A stretch of DNA of 64,000 bases from an uncultured Allomuricauda sp. (GTDB taxonomy: Bacteria > Bacteroidota > Bacteroidia > Flavobacteriales > Flavobacteriaceae). Shown in pieces: positions 27,909 through 36,804 of this stretch. The notes under the pieces are model-generated. The model was not told where the DNA came from. It saw only the letters and a list, made by a program, of their open reading frames with translations, and did not search any database. The stretch covers positions 1 through 64,000 of the forward strand of contig CALBPG010000010.1 of assembly GCA_937899065.1 (NCBI GenBank), given 5' to 3'. The translations under genes and the position numbers were made by a program. The first letter of the stretch is position 1. Each line of letters begins with the position of its first letter.

Positions 27909-29801
27909 TTAATAAAGTACCCTGAACTTGATGGTGTGGTCAATTTCGCGCAAGGCAGTCATCACCTCTTTGTTGTACTCTTTGTCCAAATCAGTAATAA
28001 CATAACCTACTTGATTATCGGTGGATAAGTATTGACCTGTGATGTTCATTTCATACTTGGCCAACACCTTGTTGACCTTGGCCATAATACCGGGCACGTT
28101 TTTATGAATGTGTAAAAAGCGGTGGGCGTTATTCTGTTTTGGCAAACGAATATTCGGGAAATTCACCGCATCTACCGTATTTCCGGAATTGATGTAATCC
28201 ATGATTTTATTCGGCACAAAATCAGCAATGTCTCGTTGTGCTTCTTCCGTGCTTCCCCCAACATGAGGTGTCAAGATTACATTGGTCAAGCCTTGTAGTG
28301 GCGTTGCAAAGTCTCCATTGGACCTTGGTTCACTGGGGTAAACATCTACCGCGGCACCAGATAGTTTTCCGTTATTTAATGCTTCAGCTAACGCTTCTAT
28401 ATCCACCACGAAACCACGGGACAAATTAATGAGATAGGCCCCATCCCGCATTTGTTTGATTTCTTCGGCGGAGATGAAATTTTGATTGGCTTTGTTATCG
28501 TCAACGTGCAGCGTCACCACATCCGAAAGGCCCAACAATTCTTCTAAGGAGCTACACTTTATGGCATTTCCCAACGCCAATTGGTCAGATACGTCGTAGT
28601 AGTACACGCGCATGCCAATGGCTTCTGCAAGCACGGATAGTTGTTTTCCGATGTTACCATACCCAACAATTCCAAGGTTCTTCCCGCGAACCTCTTTAGA
28701 GTTTATGGCGGTTTTATTCCATTCACCATCATGAATTTCGGTACTTCGGGTAAATACGTTACGCATCAACATGATGATTTGACCAATGGCCAACTCTACT
28801 ACTGAGCGTGTATTGCTATACGGTGCATTGAAGACCACTACCCCTTTCTTTTTGCAATACTCCAAGTCAATTTGGGTGGTACCAATACAAAAAGCACCCA
28901 CCACCAAAAGCTTATTGGCAGCATCCAAAACCTTTTGGGTCACCTGGGTTTTCGAACGAATTCCCAAAACATGAACTCCTTTGATACGTTCAATAAGTTC
29001 CTCCTCGGTCAAACTATGCTTTATTAACTCTACCGAAAAACCTTCTTCCGAGAGATTTTCGAAAGCATCCGGATGCACGTTTTCGAGCAATAGTATTTTT
29101 ATACGATTCTTAGGGTACGATAAACTACGTGGCAAATCATTCACAAATAAAAATTCATCTAAGTTAGGCGTGACATGGTCGGCATTTTCAGCAGCCTTTT
29201 CACGGTGTACATTTTCGGTATACGCAAAAAACTTATCAGCAATTCCGGCTTCGCGCATTACATAATCGCTGTAGCCATCTCCAATAACCTGAACTTCACC
29301 ATCAAGGTCTAAGCGTTTCAAACATTCAATCTTACCGTTATGGGAAGCTAAAACATTTTCTTCATCAAAACCAATGATGTTTCCAGTAGTGTCAAATCGG
29401 AAGGTGTTCGCATATACACGGTCTGAAGGAATTCCATATGCTTCTACGATAGGGTCAATAAACTCTTTGAATCCGCAAGAAATGACATAAATATCATCGG
29501 TATACTTCTGGAAAAACTCCTTGTTGGCTGCTATGGATTTGGAAACCTTTTGTCGCAACTCCTCTACCAAGGGCTCCAAGTCGTTTTGATGTGCGCCCAA
29601 CATGCCAATACGACGTTCAAGCGATTCCGTAAATGAAATATCCCCATCAATACCCAAATTGGTAATATCTTGGATTTCCTTAATGATTTCGTTTTTGTTG
29701 GATTTGTCCTTCAGGGTAATCTCAGCAAGCACATCCAACGCTTCGACACGGGTTAGGGTGCTATCAAAATCGAAAACATATTTTCTTGCGGTTTCCACCA
29801 T
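27909..29801 (-). CDS. Fused phosphoserine phosphatase-like / D-3-phosphoglycerate dehydrogenase
   Basis: A 630-residue fusion. Residues 1-225 are a HAD phosphatase of the SerB type: KYVFDFDSTLTRVEALD (nucleophile Asp), VISCGFKEFI, and VIGDGYSDYVMREAG. Residues about 230-555 are D-3-phosphoglycerate dehydrogenase (SerA): IRSKTQVTQKVLDAANKLLVVG, GKNLGIVGYGNIGKQLSVLAE (NAD-binding Rossmann motif), SRGFVVDIEALAEAL, LTPHVGGSTEEAQRDI. Residues 555-630 are an ACT domain (VPGIMAKVNKVLAKYEMNITGQYL) for serine feedback. The protein would therefore carry the first and third steps of serine synthesis, without the transaminase. The fusion is known in Bacteroidota. Single gene. Confidence 0.93.
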   Translation of the reverse strand: MVETARKYVFDFDSTLTRVEALDVLAEITLKDKSNKNEIIKEIQDITNLGIDGDISFTESLERRIGMLGAHQNDLEPLVEELRQKVSKSIAANKEFFQKYTDDIYVISCGFKEFIDPIVEAYGIPSDRVYANTFRFDTTGNIIGFDEENVLASHNGKIECLKRLDLDGEVQVIGDGYSDYVMREAGIADKFFAYTENVHREKAAENADHVTPNLDEFLFVNDLPRSLSYPKNRIKILLLENVHPDAFENLSEEGFSVELIKHSLTEEELIERIKGVHVLGIRSKTQVTQKVLDAANKLLVVGAFCIGTTQIDLEYCKKKGVVVFNAPYSNTRSVVELAIGQIIMLMRNVFTRSTEIHDGEWNKTAINSKEVRGKNLGIVGYGNIGKQLSVLAEAIGMRVYYYDVSDQLALGNAIKCSSLEELLGLSDVVTLHVDDNKANQNFISAEEIKQMRDGAYLINLSRGFVVDIEALAEALNNGKLSGAAVDVYPSEPRSNGDFATPLQGLTNVILTPHVGGSTEEAQRDIADFVPNKIMDYINSGNTVDAVNFPNIRLPKQNNAHRFLHIHKNVPGIMAKVNKVLAKYEMNITGQYLSTDNQVGYVITDLDKEYNKEVMTALREIDHTIKFRVLY

Positions 29802-29940
29802 GTCTTCCTTTGAATTAAACCATAAAAGTAAAATTTAATCCTATTGCTGATACGGCTAGTTTTCAAAAGGAATCAACAAATAACAATATGATAAAAAAAT
29901 GTAAGAATCTTTGAGAAAAGTGAAAATCGATTCAAAACCC

Positions 29941-30393
29941 TTAAAACCAGCGGCGCGTATTCTTACAGTACAAGCGATAGGGTTTGCCAAATTGCTTTTC
30001 CAATGCTCCTTCTTCAAATCGAATTTGAAAATGATTCATATAATATACAAAACCAGCTGCCAACAGGGTATTAAAGGCATTGCCCAAACGCAGTCCCCAA
30101 GCCAACAACAACATCAGCATAGCCAAGTACATCGGATTTCGGGTATATTGAAAAATTCCTCCCATCACCAAAGCACTAGTTTTGGTCAAATCAATTGGAT
30201 TAGAAGTAGTTTTGGCTTTTCTGAATTGAAAGATGGCCAAAAACATCAGTAAAACAGCAGCTCCCAACAAAAACCACATCAATCCATCCTGACCAAAGAA
30301 GCTAAACTGGCCCACAGGTAAAAACTTGGCCAAAAAGTACATCGCCAATCCAAACGCCAACATCACTAAAGGAGGTAATACTTTTATTCGCAT
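29941..30393 (-). CDS. Isoprenylcysteine/phospholipid methyltransferase-family membrane protein
   Basis: A 150-residue membrane protein with four hydrophobic helices and the C-terminal SAM-binding pattern of the ICMT/PEMT family: GIFQYTRNPMYLAMLMLLLAWGL and FEEGALEKQFGKPYRLYCKNTRRWF. Substrate (lipid or isoprenoid) not known. Adjacent to SerB-SerA on the same strand but 140 bases away; divergent from the rdgB gene. Confidence 0.85.
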   Translation of the reverse strand: MRIKVLPPLVMLAFGLAMYFLAKFLPVGQFSFFGQDGLMWFLLGAAVLLMFLAIFQFRKAKTTSNPIDLTKTSALVMGGIFQYTRNPMYLAMLMLLLAWGLRLGNAFNTLLAAGFVYYMNHFQIRFEEGALEKQFGKPYRLYCKNTRRWF

Positions 30394-30451
30394 GTGTTAG
30401 ATTCTCCTTTGGTGAAAATACTACTTTTGACCACCATTAAATACATCCGTT

Positions 30452-31027
30452 ATGGAAATCGTTTTTGCCACCCATAATTTGAACAAACTAGAAGAAATCA
30501 AAGCAGCCCTACCCTTGGGATTTGTTTTACGTTCCCTAACGGATATCGGCTGTACGGAAGATATTCCTGAAACCGGAGATACTTTGGCTGAAAACGCCGC
30601 CATCAAGGCCAACCATGTGACCCAAACCTATGGTTTGAATTGTTTTTCGGATGACACGGGTTTACTCATTAATGCACTACATGGAGCACCTGGTGTTTAC
30701 TCGGCTAGGTACGCGGGACCGCAAAAGAACGCCGAAGACAATATGGCCAAAGTTTTGATGGAATTGGAAGAGGCATCTGACCGAAGTGCGTATTTCCAAA
30801 CGGTCATCCACCTGAATTGGCAAGGAGAAGCCCATTCTTTTGTTGGGGAAGTACATGGTAAAATTATTCATGAAAAGCGAGGTGACGGGGGTTTCGGGTA
30901 CGACCCCATTTTTGTTCCTGAGGGTTACGAAAAAACATTTGCTGAACTCCCGTTGTCCATCAAAAATCAAATCAGTCATCGCGGTAAGGCCTTTCAAAAG
31001 TTGATGGCTTTTTTAAAAAGTTCTTGA
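30452..31027 (+). CDS. rdgB: Non-canonical purine NTP pyrophosphatase (RdgB/HAM1)
   Basis: A 191-residue enzyme that hydrolyses dITP and XTP to monophosphates and so cleans the nucleotide pool. Motifs: ATHNLNKLEEIKAALP, FSDDTGLLINALHGAPGVYSARYAG, GDGGFGYDPIFVPEGYEKTFAEL and IKNQISHRGKAFQKL. A TACTTTTG -7-like element at 30422-30429 lies 22 bases before ATG. Complete, single gene. Confidence 0.95.
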   Translation: MEIVFATHNLNKLEEIKAALPLGFVLRSLTDIGCTEDIPETGDTLAENAAIKANHVTQTYGLNCFSDDTGLLINALHGAPGVYSARYAGPQKNAEDNMAKVLMELEEASDRSAYFQTVIHLNWQGEAHSFVGEVHGKIIHEKRGDGGFGYDPIFVPEGYEKTFAELPLSIKNQISHRGKAFQKLMAFLKSS

Positions 31028-31159
31028 TTTGTAGTCCCTTCCATTTAAATTAGACTACTTTTGCCGCTGAAAACGCCGCCGGTATGGCATCGTGTTGCAA
31101 GGGCTTAAGGGGTAAATCGCTCAATCAACACTACATATTTGCGATTTTAAACACACCTT

Positions 31160-32920
31160 ATGACACCATTTGAAGAATTGGGCTTGTCCCAACCGCTTCT
31201 AAATGCTATTTCCGATTTGGGATTTGAGAAACCCTCTGAAGTACAGGAAAAAGCGATTCCCGTTTTGTTAGAAAATGAAACGGACCTGGTTGCCTTAGCG
31301 CAAACAGGAACTGGAAAGACCGCCGCTTTTGGTTTTCCCATGATTCAAAAAATACAGGCGGATAGCCGTACCACACAGGGACTTATCCTCTCTCCTACCC
31401 GTGAGCTTTGTCTCCAGATTACCAATGAGTTGCAACTCTACTCCAAATACGTAAAAGGTTTGAGAACTGTTGCTATTTATGGTGGGGCAAGTATCACCGA
31501 ACAAGCACGTCAAATCAAAAAAGGCGCGCAAATCGTGGTCGCTACGCCAGGACGAATGAAAGACATGATTGGTCGTCGAATGGTAGACATTTCCAAAATC
31601 GATTATTGCGTACTGGATGAGGCAGATGAGATGCTCAACATGGGTTTCTACGAGGATATCAAGGATATTTTGTCCAACACTCCTGAAGAGAAATTTACCT
31701 GGTTGTTCTCAGCAACGATGCCTAAGGAGGTAGCCCAGATTGCCAAAAAGTTCATGCATAAGCCCCAAGAGATTACAGTGGGGACCAAGAATGCTGGATC
31801 CAGTACAGTACAACATGAGTATTATACTGTGGGTGGACGTGACCGCTACGCGGCACTAAAACGCTTGGCAGATGCAAACCCTGGAATCTTTTCCGTGATT
31901 TTCTGTCGTACCAAAAGAGATACACAAAAAGTTGCTGAAAAATTAATTGAAGATGGCTATAACGCAGGCGCTTTGCATGGCGATTTAAGTCAAAACCAAC
32001 GGGATTTGGTGATGAACGCTTTTCGCAAAAAGCAGGTTCAAATGTTGGTAGCTACCGATGTTGCCGCCAGGGGTATTGACGTTGATGACATCACCCATGT
32101 CATCAATTACCAGCTTCCTGATGAAATAGAAACCTATACCCACCGAAGCGGTCGTACAGGGCGTGCTGGGAAATCCGGTATTTCAATGGTCATCGTGACC
32201 CGTTCTGAAATGCGGAAAATCCATGCCATTGAAAAGAAAATCAAACAAGATTTCATTTCTAAGAAAATCCCAACAGGAATTGAAATCTGTGAGATTCAGT
32301 TGTATCATTTGGCCAATAAAATCAAGGAAACGGAAGTCAATACCGAAATTGATGGGTATTTACCTGCCATTCATGATGTTCTCGATGGCTTAGACCGCGA
32401 AGAACTCATCAAAAAAATTGTTTCTGTAGAGTTTACCCGTTTTTATAACTACTATAGCAAAACCAAAGACCTCAATACTTCTGAACCTTCCAAGGAACGT
32501 TCTGAACGAAGGGATTCAGGTGGTGGTTCTGTGCGCTACTTCATCAATATTGGTGAAAGAGATGGCTATGATTGGATGAGCTTGAAAGATTTCCTAAGGG
32601 ACACTTTGAACCTTGAAAAAGAAGATGTTTTCAACGTGGACACAAAAGGAAGTTTTTCCTTCTTTAATACAGACGCTTCCTTAACCGAATCCATTTTGCA
32701 AACCTTCACAGATTTTAAAATGAAAGGGCGTTTTATCAATGTGGAAGTTTCTACTAAACCCGGTAGCGGTTCAGGGAAGAAGCGTAACCGAGGTGACAGA
32801 AGGTCCAAATTCAAAAAGGGTGGAGGTGATCGCTCCTATTCGAAAAAGGGGAAAAAAGGAGGCCGCGGCCGTTCAAAAGGAGGGAAACATCCGGGGTTCT
32901 TTTCGTTAATTCTTTATTAA
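31160..32920 (+). CDS. DEAD-box RNA helicase with DbpA-type RNA-binding domain
   Basis: A 586-residue helicase. Q motif FEELGLSQPLLNAISDLGFEKPSEVQEKAIP, Walker A AQTGTGKT, Ib TPGRMKD, DEAD box VLDEADEML, SAT, and HRSGRTGRAGKSG. After the core (residues about 1-380) come a dimerisation/linker region, a DbpA RNA-binding fold (DGYDWMSLKDFLRDTLNLEKEDVFNVDT, about 460-530) and a basic Gly/Lys/Arg tail. This architecture matches CsdA/DeaD helicases of ribosome assembly and cold adaptation. A leader of about 90 bases with a -7-like TACTTTTG (31056-31063) precedes the start, as expected for a gene with post-transcriptional control. The last residues (HPGFFSLILY) are less basic than usual. Confidence 0.94.
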   Translation: MTPFEELGLSQPLLNAISDLGFEKPSEVQEKAIPVLLENETDLVALAQTGTGKTAAFGFPMIQKIQADSRTTQGLILSPTRELCLQITNELQLYSKYVKGLRTVAIYGGASITEQARQIKKGAQIVVATPGRMKDMIGRRMVDISKIDYCVLDEADEMLNMGFYEDIKDILSNTPEEKFTWLFSATMPKEVAQIAKKFMHKPQEITVGTKNAGSSTVQHEYYTVGGRDRYAALKRLADANPGIFSVIFCRTKRDTQKVAEKLIEDGYNAGALHGDLSQNQRDLVMNAFRKKQVQMLVATDVAARGIDVDDITHVINYQLPDEIETYTHRSGRTGRAGKSGISMVIVTRSEMRKIHAIEKKIKQDFISKKIPTGIEICEIQLYHLANKIKETEVNTEIDGYLPAIHDVLDGLDREELIKKIVSVEFTRFYNYYSKTKDLNTSEPSKERSERRDSGGGSVRYFINIGERDGYDWMSLKDFLRDTLNLEKEDVFNVDTKGSFSFFNTDASLTESILQTFTDFKMKGRFINVEVSTKPGSGSGKKRNRGDRRSKFKKGGGDRSYSKKGKKGGRGRSKGGKHPGFFSLILY

Positions 32921-32979
32921 ACCGAAATGCCTAAACCTTAATTTTACGTTGTTTCGTATTTTTAAGGTATCCTGAGTTC

Positions 32980-33756
32980 ATGAAACCATATATCGTCTGC
33001 ACCATTTTGTTGTTTTCTTTCGTGTGTCTGGCGCAGACCGAAGAGACTGATGTCATGCCGCGCGACATTACGGCGACCGTAGTGAATGCTCAAACCGGTT
33101 TCGCCATTGAAAGTGTTCACGTCATCAATTTGTACCAGGTGGTGGGTACTATTACCAATCAAGAAGGAAAGTTTTAGATTCCTGCTGTGGTAAACGACAC
33201 TCTTTATCTCTCTTTCTTAGGATTCAAATCCCAAAAAGTTCGTGTCACCAACGATATGTTTAAGTTCGAGGGTACCGAGATCGCTTTGACAGAATTAGCT
33301 TATGCCTTAGAAGAAGTCATCGTACGCCCCTATCAGCTTACGGGATACCTAGAGATTGATGTCAAAAACCTACCGATAAACAATGCGTACCAATACAGCA
33401 TTTCGGGATTGGGCAGGAGCTATGAAGCCGGAAATAAGAACCCAAGTGCAGTAACCAAAGTACTCGGTGCTATTCTCAATCCTGCAGATTTACTGCGGAA
33501 CCTTTTTGGTAAAAAACCCAAACAAATGCGGAAACTGCGGAAAATGAAAGAGGATGAAGACATCCGAAATCTTTTAGCCTCCAAATTCGACCGTGAGACC
33601 CTAAAGGAACTTTTGCAACTGGAAAAGGTTGATATTGAGGATATTTTGAACAATTGCAACTATTCTAGGTCCTTTATACGTACCGCCAACGACCTTCAAA
33701 TTTTGGATGCCATATCCAGTTGTTACGAAGAATACAAAGTCCTAAATCGGAAATAA
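32980..33756 (+). pseudogene. CarboxypepD_reg-like secreted protein, interrupted by an in-frame TAG
   Basis: The frame from ATG 32980 encodes a signal peptide (VCTILLFSFVCLAQ) and a carboxypeptidase-regulatory-like beta-sandwich (ITATVVNAQTGFAIESVHVIN, GTITNQEGKF). A TAG at 33175-33177 interrupts it, and it resumes in the same frame with IPAVVNDTLYLSFLGFKSQKVRV and VIVRPYQLTGYLEIDVKNLP up to TAA 33756. Together 258 codons make a complete member of a family common in Flavobacteriaceae; the second half has a basic linker and a helical end. A TCG or similar codon is expected at the stop position. The role is unknown; the domain often serves in the periplasm or as a plug-side module. Confidence 0.82.
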
Positions 33757-33841
33757 AATACTACCAGAAGCACGTTTGACTTCTTAAATAAATTTTAAAT
33801 TTCCGTATTCATTTTATAGTTTTAGGCAAAATACCTCCTTA

Positions 33842-35527
33842 ATGAAAAAACTGCTTATCGTTATGTCTCTTTTTTCCTTTATCCTGGGTTGTAAAAAGAC
33901 AAAAAAAGCTGAAAAAAAGGAAGAAGTTGTAACGATAGAACCCGAGCAGGAAAAACAGGTTCCTTTCGTTTGGGAAGGAGCCAACATCTACTTTCTTTTA
34001 ACCGATAGATTCCATAACGGAAACCTCGAAAATGATATCAATTTTGAACGTACGGAAGAAACAGCCGTTCTACGTGGTTTTGAAGGAGGGGATTTGCAGG
34101 GAGTCATTCAAAAATTGGAAGAAGGTTACTTTACCGATTTGGGTATCAACGCCATTTGGTTCACCCCTATTGTGGAACAAATTCATGGTGCTACCAATGA
34201 AGGAACAGGAAACACCTATGGCTATCATGGGTATTGGACCAAAGATTGGACGGCTATAGACCCTAATTTCGGTACCCGAAAGGATTTGGAGAAACTGGTA
34301 AAAACCGCACATTCCAAAGGAATACGTGTACTTCTAGATGTTGTGTTGAACCATACTGGCCCCGTTACAGATAAAGACCCCGTGTGGCCAGAAGAGTGGG
34401 TAAGAACAGGGCCTGCCTGTACTTTTGACACCTACGAAAACACGACCGCTTGTACTTTGGTACAGAACCTTCCGGATATTTTAACCGAATCGGATGAGGC
34501 AGTTGAACTTCCCGATGCTTTATTGGCCAAATGGAAACGAGAGGGACGGTTAAGCCAAGAATTGGATGAATTGCAGTTGTTTTTCGAACGTACCGGTTAT
34601 CCTAGGGCACCCCGCTTTTACATCATCAAATGGTTGACAGATTACATCAATGATTTCGGGGTAGATGGTTTTCGTGTGGATACCGTCAAGCACGTAAACG
34701 AGAATGCATGGTCAGATTTGTATAAGGAAGCGAACTACGCTTTCGAAACTTGGAAGAAAAAACATCCCGAACGCATTATGGACGAAAATGATTTCTACTT
34801 GGTGGGTGAAGTATACAATTACGGAATTACCGGAGGACGCGAGTTTGATTTTGGGGACAAAAAGGTTGACTTTTTTGACTACGGCTTCAAAAGTCTCATC
34901 AATTTCGATTTGAAATATGACGCAGAACAACCTTACGAGAAAGTATTTACCAAATACAGCAAGCTACTCAACACCAAGTTCAAGGGGAAGAGCGTTTTAA
35001 ATTACCTCACCTCACATGACGACGGGCAACCTTTTGACAAAGACCGGACCAAGCCATATTTGGCAGCTAACATGTTGTTATTGACTCCAGGTGCTTCCCA
35101 AGTGTATTATGGTGATGAAACGGTTCGTAGTTTAGTGATTGAAGGTACAGAAGGCGATGCGACATTACGTTCGTTCATGAATTGGGAAGAATTGGATTCA
35201 TTACCGCATGTAAAAGACATTCACAAACACTACCAAAAACTAGGTTCTTTTAGAAGAAACCATCCTTCGGTTGGTGCTGGAAAACACAAACGTTTGGCCA
35301 AAGCGCCTTATGTTTTCTCAAGAAGCTACACCCAAGGTGATTATAAGGACAAGGTAGTTATCGGACTTGATTTGCCTAAAGGCAAAAAATCCCTTCGTGT
35401 GAAAGGATTTTTTGGAGATGGCACTACCCTTTATGATACTTACTCCGAAACTGAAGTAGTTGTTGAAAAAGGACAGGTCACTCTCGAGAATGATTTTGAG
35501 GTAGCGCTCTTAGAGCTCAAAGAGTAA
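33842..35527 (+). CDS. GH13 alpha-amylase-family lipoprotein
   Basis: A 561-residue protein with an SPII signal peptide (LFSFILGCKK) and a (beta/alpha)8 barrel of family GH13. Conserved regions: LLDVVLNHTGP (region I), GFRVDTVKH (region II with the nucleophile Asp), EVYNYG (region III, acid/base Glu in LVGEV), and YLTSHDDGQP (region IV, stabiliser Asp). All three catalytic acids are present. The enzyme probably sits in the periplasm or on the outer membrane and cuts alpha-1,4-glucans. No SusCD pair, transporter or regulator is nearby, so it is not part of a visible polysaccharide locus. Single gene. Confidence 0.93.
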   Translation: MKKLLIVMSLFSFILGCKKTKKAEKKEEVVTIEPEQEKQVPFVWEGANIYFLLTDRFHNGNLENDINFERTEETAVLRGFEGGDLQGVIQKLEEGYFTDLGINAIWFTPIVEQIHGATNEGTGNTYGYHGYWTKDWTAIDPNFGTRKDLEKLVKTAHSKGIRVLLDVVLNHTGPVTDKDPVWPEEWVRTGPACTFDTYENTTACTLVQNLPDILTESDEAVELPDALLAKWKREGRLSQELDELQLFFERTGYPRAPRFYIIKWLTDYINDFGVDGFRVDTVKHVNENAWSDLYKEANYAFETWKKKHPERIMDENDFYLVGEVYNYGITGGREFDFGDKKVDFFDYGFKSLINFDLKYDAEQPYEKVFTKYSKLLNTKFKGKSVLNYLTSHDDGQPFDKDRTKPYLAANMLLLTPGASQVYYGDETVRSLVIEGTEGDATLRSFMNWEELDSLPHVKDIHKHYQKLGSFRRNHPSVGAGKHKRLAKAPYVFSRSYTQGDYKDKVVIGLDLPKGKKSLRVKGFFGDGTTLYDTYSETEVVVEKGQVTLENDFEVALLELKE

Positions 35528-35530
35528 ACC

Positions 35531-36058
35531 TTAGTTTTCGAGAATACCTTTTAGGCTTCCCAAGCCGTCTTCGAAGTCTCCTCCGACTGCTTTATCCATG
35601 TTCATAAACAACATGAAAATACTCATCGGGAATTTGTTTTTTCCTGAGAACCCCCATGTCACTTTAGTGGCATTGGGCCCTTCTTCCTCGGTGGTCATAT
35701 AAGCATCTGAGGTAGATTTAAAAGGTTTTAAGAAGCGAAGCTCAGATTCAATACGCTCACCAGGTACAATCTTAGTGATTTCTTGTTCGCCCTCACCTAC
35801 TTCTTTGTTGCCATTCCAATAGCTCACGGAACCTACTTCACCATCTGTCCCGGTGAACTTCTTTTCCATGTTGGGGTCTTTTTTGGCCCAAGGAGACCAA
35901 TTGTCCATTTTTTCGAGCGACTTGATGTATTCAAAAACGGTATCCTTCGGTTGCGCAATAGAAATACTGCGCGAAACATTATAAGACTTCGGAGCAATAA
36001 TCCCCAAAAAAACAATAAGGAGAATCAAACTTCCCAAAATGTAGAGAACTGTAGTCAT
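35531..36058 (-). CDS. SRPBCC (START-like) family protein with N-terminal membrane anchor
   Basis: A 175-residue protein with one N-terminal hydrophobic segment (VLYILGSLILLIVFLGIIAP), followed by a polyketide-cyclase/SRPBCC fold: SRSISIAQPKDTVFEYIKSLEKMDNWSPWAKKDPN, and TEEEGPNATKVTWGFSG. The cavity fold binds hydrophobic ligands; the ligand is unknown. Convergent with the amylase gene (three bases between). Confidence 0.85.
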   Translation of the reverse strand: MTTVLYILGSLILLIVFLGIIAPKSYNVSRSISIAQPKDTVFEYIKSLEKMDNWSPWAKKDPNMEKKFTGTDGEVGSVSYWNGNKEVGEGEQEITKIVPGERIESELRFLKPFKSTSDAYMTTEEEGPNATKVTWGFSGKNKFPMSIFMLFMNMDKAVGGDFEDGLGSLKGILEN

Positions 36059-36095
36059 TTGTTTTAGAATTGGTTACATGCTAAAATAGCAAAAT

Positions 36096-36752
36096 TCAAC
36101 GCGCAGACAAATACCGCTGAATAATGCTCTCCACGTCTTTTATGGATTTTTTGGTCCAATCCAAGCGTTTTTCCAACCGTTCTTTAGCTGATAAAGGCCA
36201 TGGCAGTTCAGAAGTGCGAAGTCGCTTTGATAAGGTTTCCAGAATAATTGCGGCAGATACCGAAATGTTCATACTTTCCGAAAAACCAACCATTGGAATC
36301 TTGAGAAAACCATCAGCTCTACTTTTTACCACATCGCTCAAACCCTCTCGCTCTGTACCGAAAAACAAGGCCGTTTTCTCGCAAATTTGATAATCTCCTA
36401 GAAGAGTACAATCGCCATATGGAGTCGTTGCAAGTATCTTGTATCCCTGTTCGGACAAAGTATCGATGCAATACTCCATTTTGGAAAAGCGGTGGATATC
36501 TACCCATTGCTCTGCCCCCATGGCAATATTCTTGTCCAAACGGCTCCCAAAACGGTCTTCTACGACATGGGCTTCTTGAATGCCAAAAGCATCACAACTT
36601 CTGAGCACAGCACTAGTATTGTGCAACTGGAATACATCTTCCATCACTACCGTTAAGAACTTTGTTCGCTGTGACAAAACATATTGAAATCTTGCTTTGC
36701 GCTCCTCGGTCAGAAAGCCTTCCAAATAGTGCAGTAAATCCGTATCAATCAT
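36096..36752 (-). CDS. TrmH-family tRNA/rRNA 2'-O-methyltransferase
   Basis: A 218-residue SPOUT methyltransferase. The pattern HNTSAVLRSCDAFGIQEAHVVED, GYKILATTPYG, LFFGTEREGLSDVV and MNISVSAAIILETL is that of TrmH, which makes Gm18 in tRNA. The C-terminal helical tail (RLDWTKKSIKDVESIIQRYL) is also present in TrmH. Family membership is clear; the exact target nucleotide is inferred. Confidence 0.88.
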   Translation of the reverse strand: MIDTDLLHYLEGFLTEERKARFQYVLSQRTKFLTVVMEDVFQLHNTSAVLRSCDAFGIQEAHVVEDRFGSRLDKNIAMGAEQWVDIHRFSKMEYCIDTLSEQGYKILATTPYGDCTLLGDYQICEKTALFFGTEREGLSDVVKSRADGFLKIPMVGFSESMNISVSAAIILETLSKRLRTSELPWPLSAKERLEKRLDWTKKSIKDVESIIQRYLSAR

Positions 36753-36775
36753 CCGGCAAAAGATAGAAAAAATGA

Positions 36776-36783
36776 TACTTTTG
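36776..36783 (+). promoter_or_regulatory. -7 element of the sirtuin gene
   Basis: TACTTTTG matches TAnnTTTG and lies 21 bases before the sirtuin ATG. The -33 part is not clear. Confidence 0.4.
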
Positions 36784-36804
36784 AAAGTATTAGTGCGCTA
36801 ACGG

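Noticed and set aside
33842-35527. Polysaccharide utilisation locus around the GH13 lipoprotein
   Set aside because: No SusC/SusD pair or sugar regulator is next to it; the nearest TonB receptors are over 10 kb away and belong to other units.
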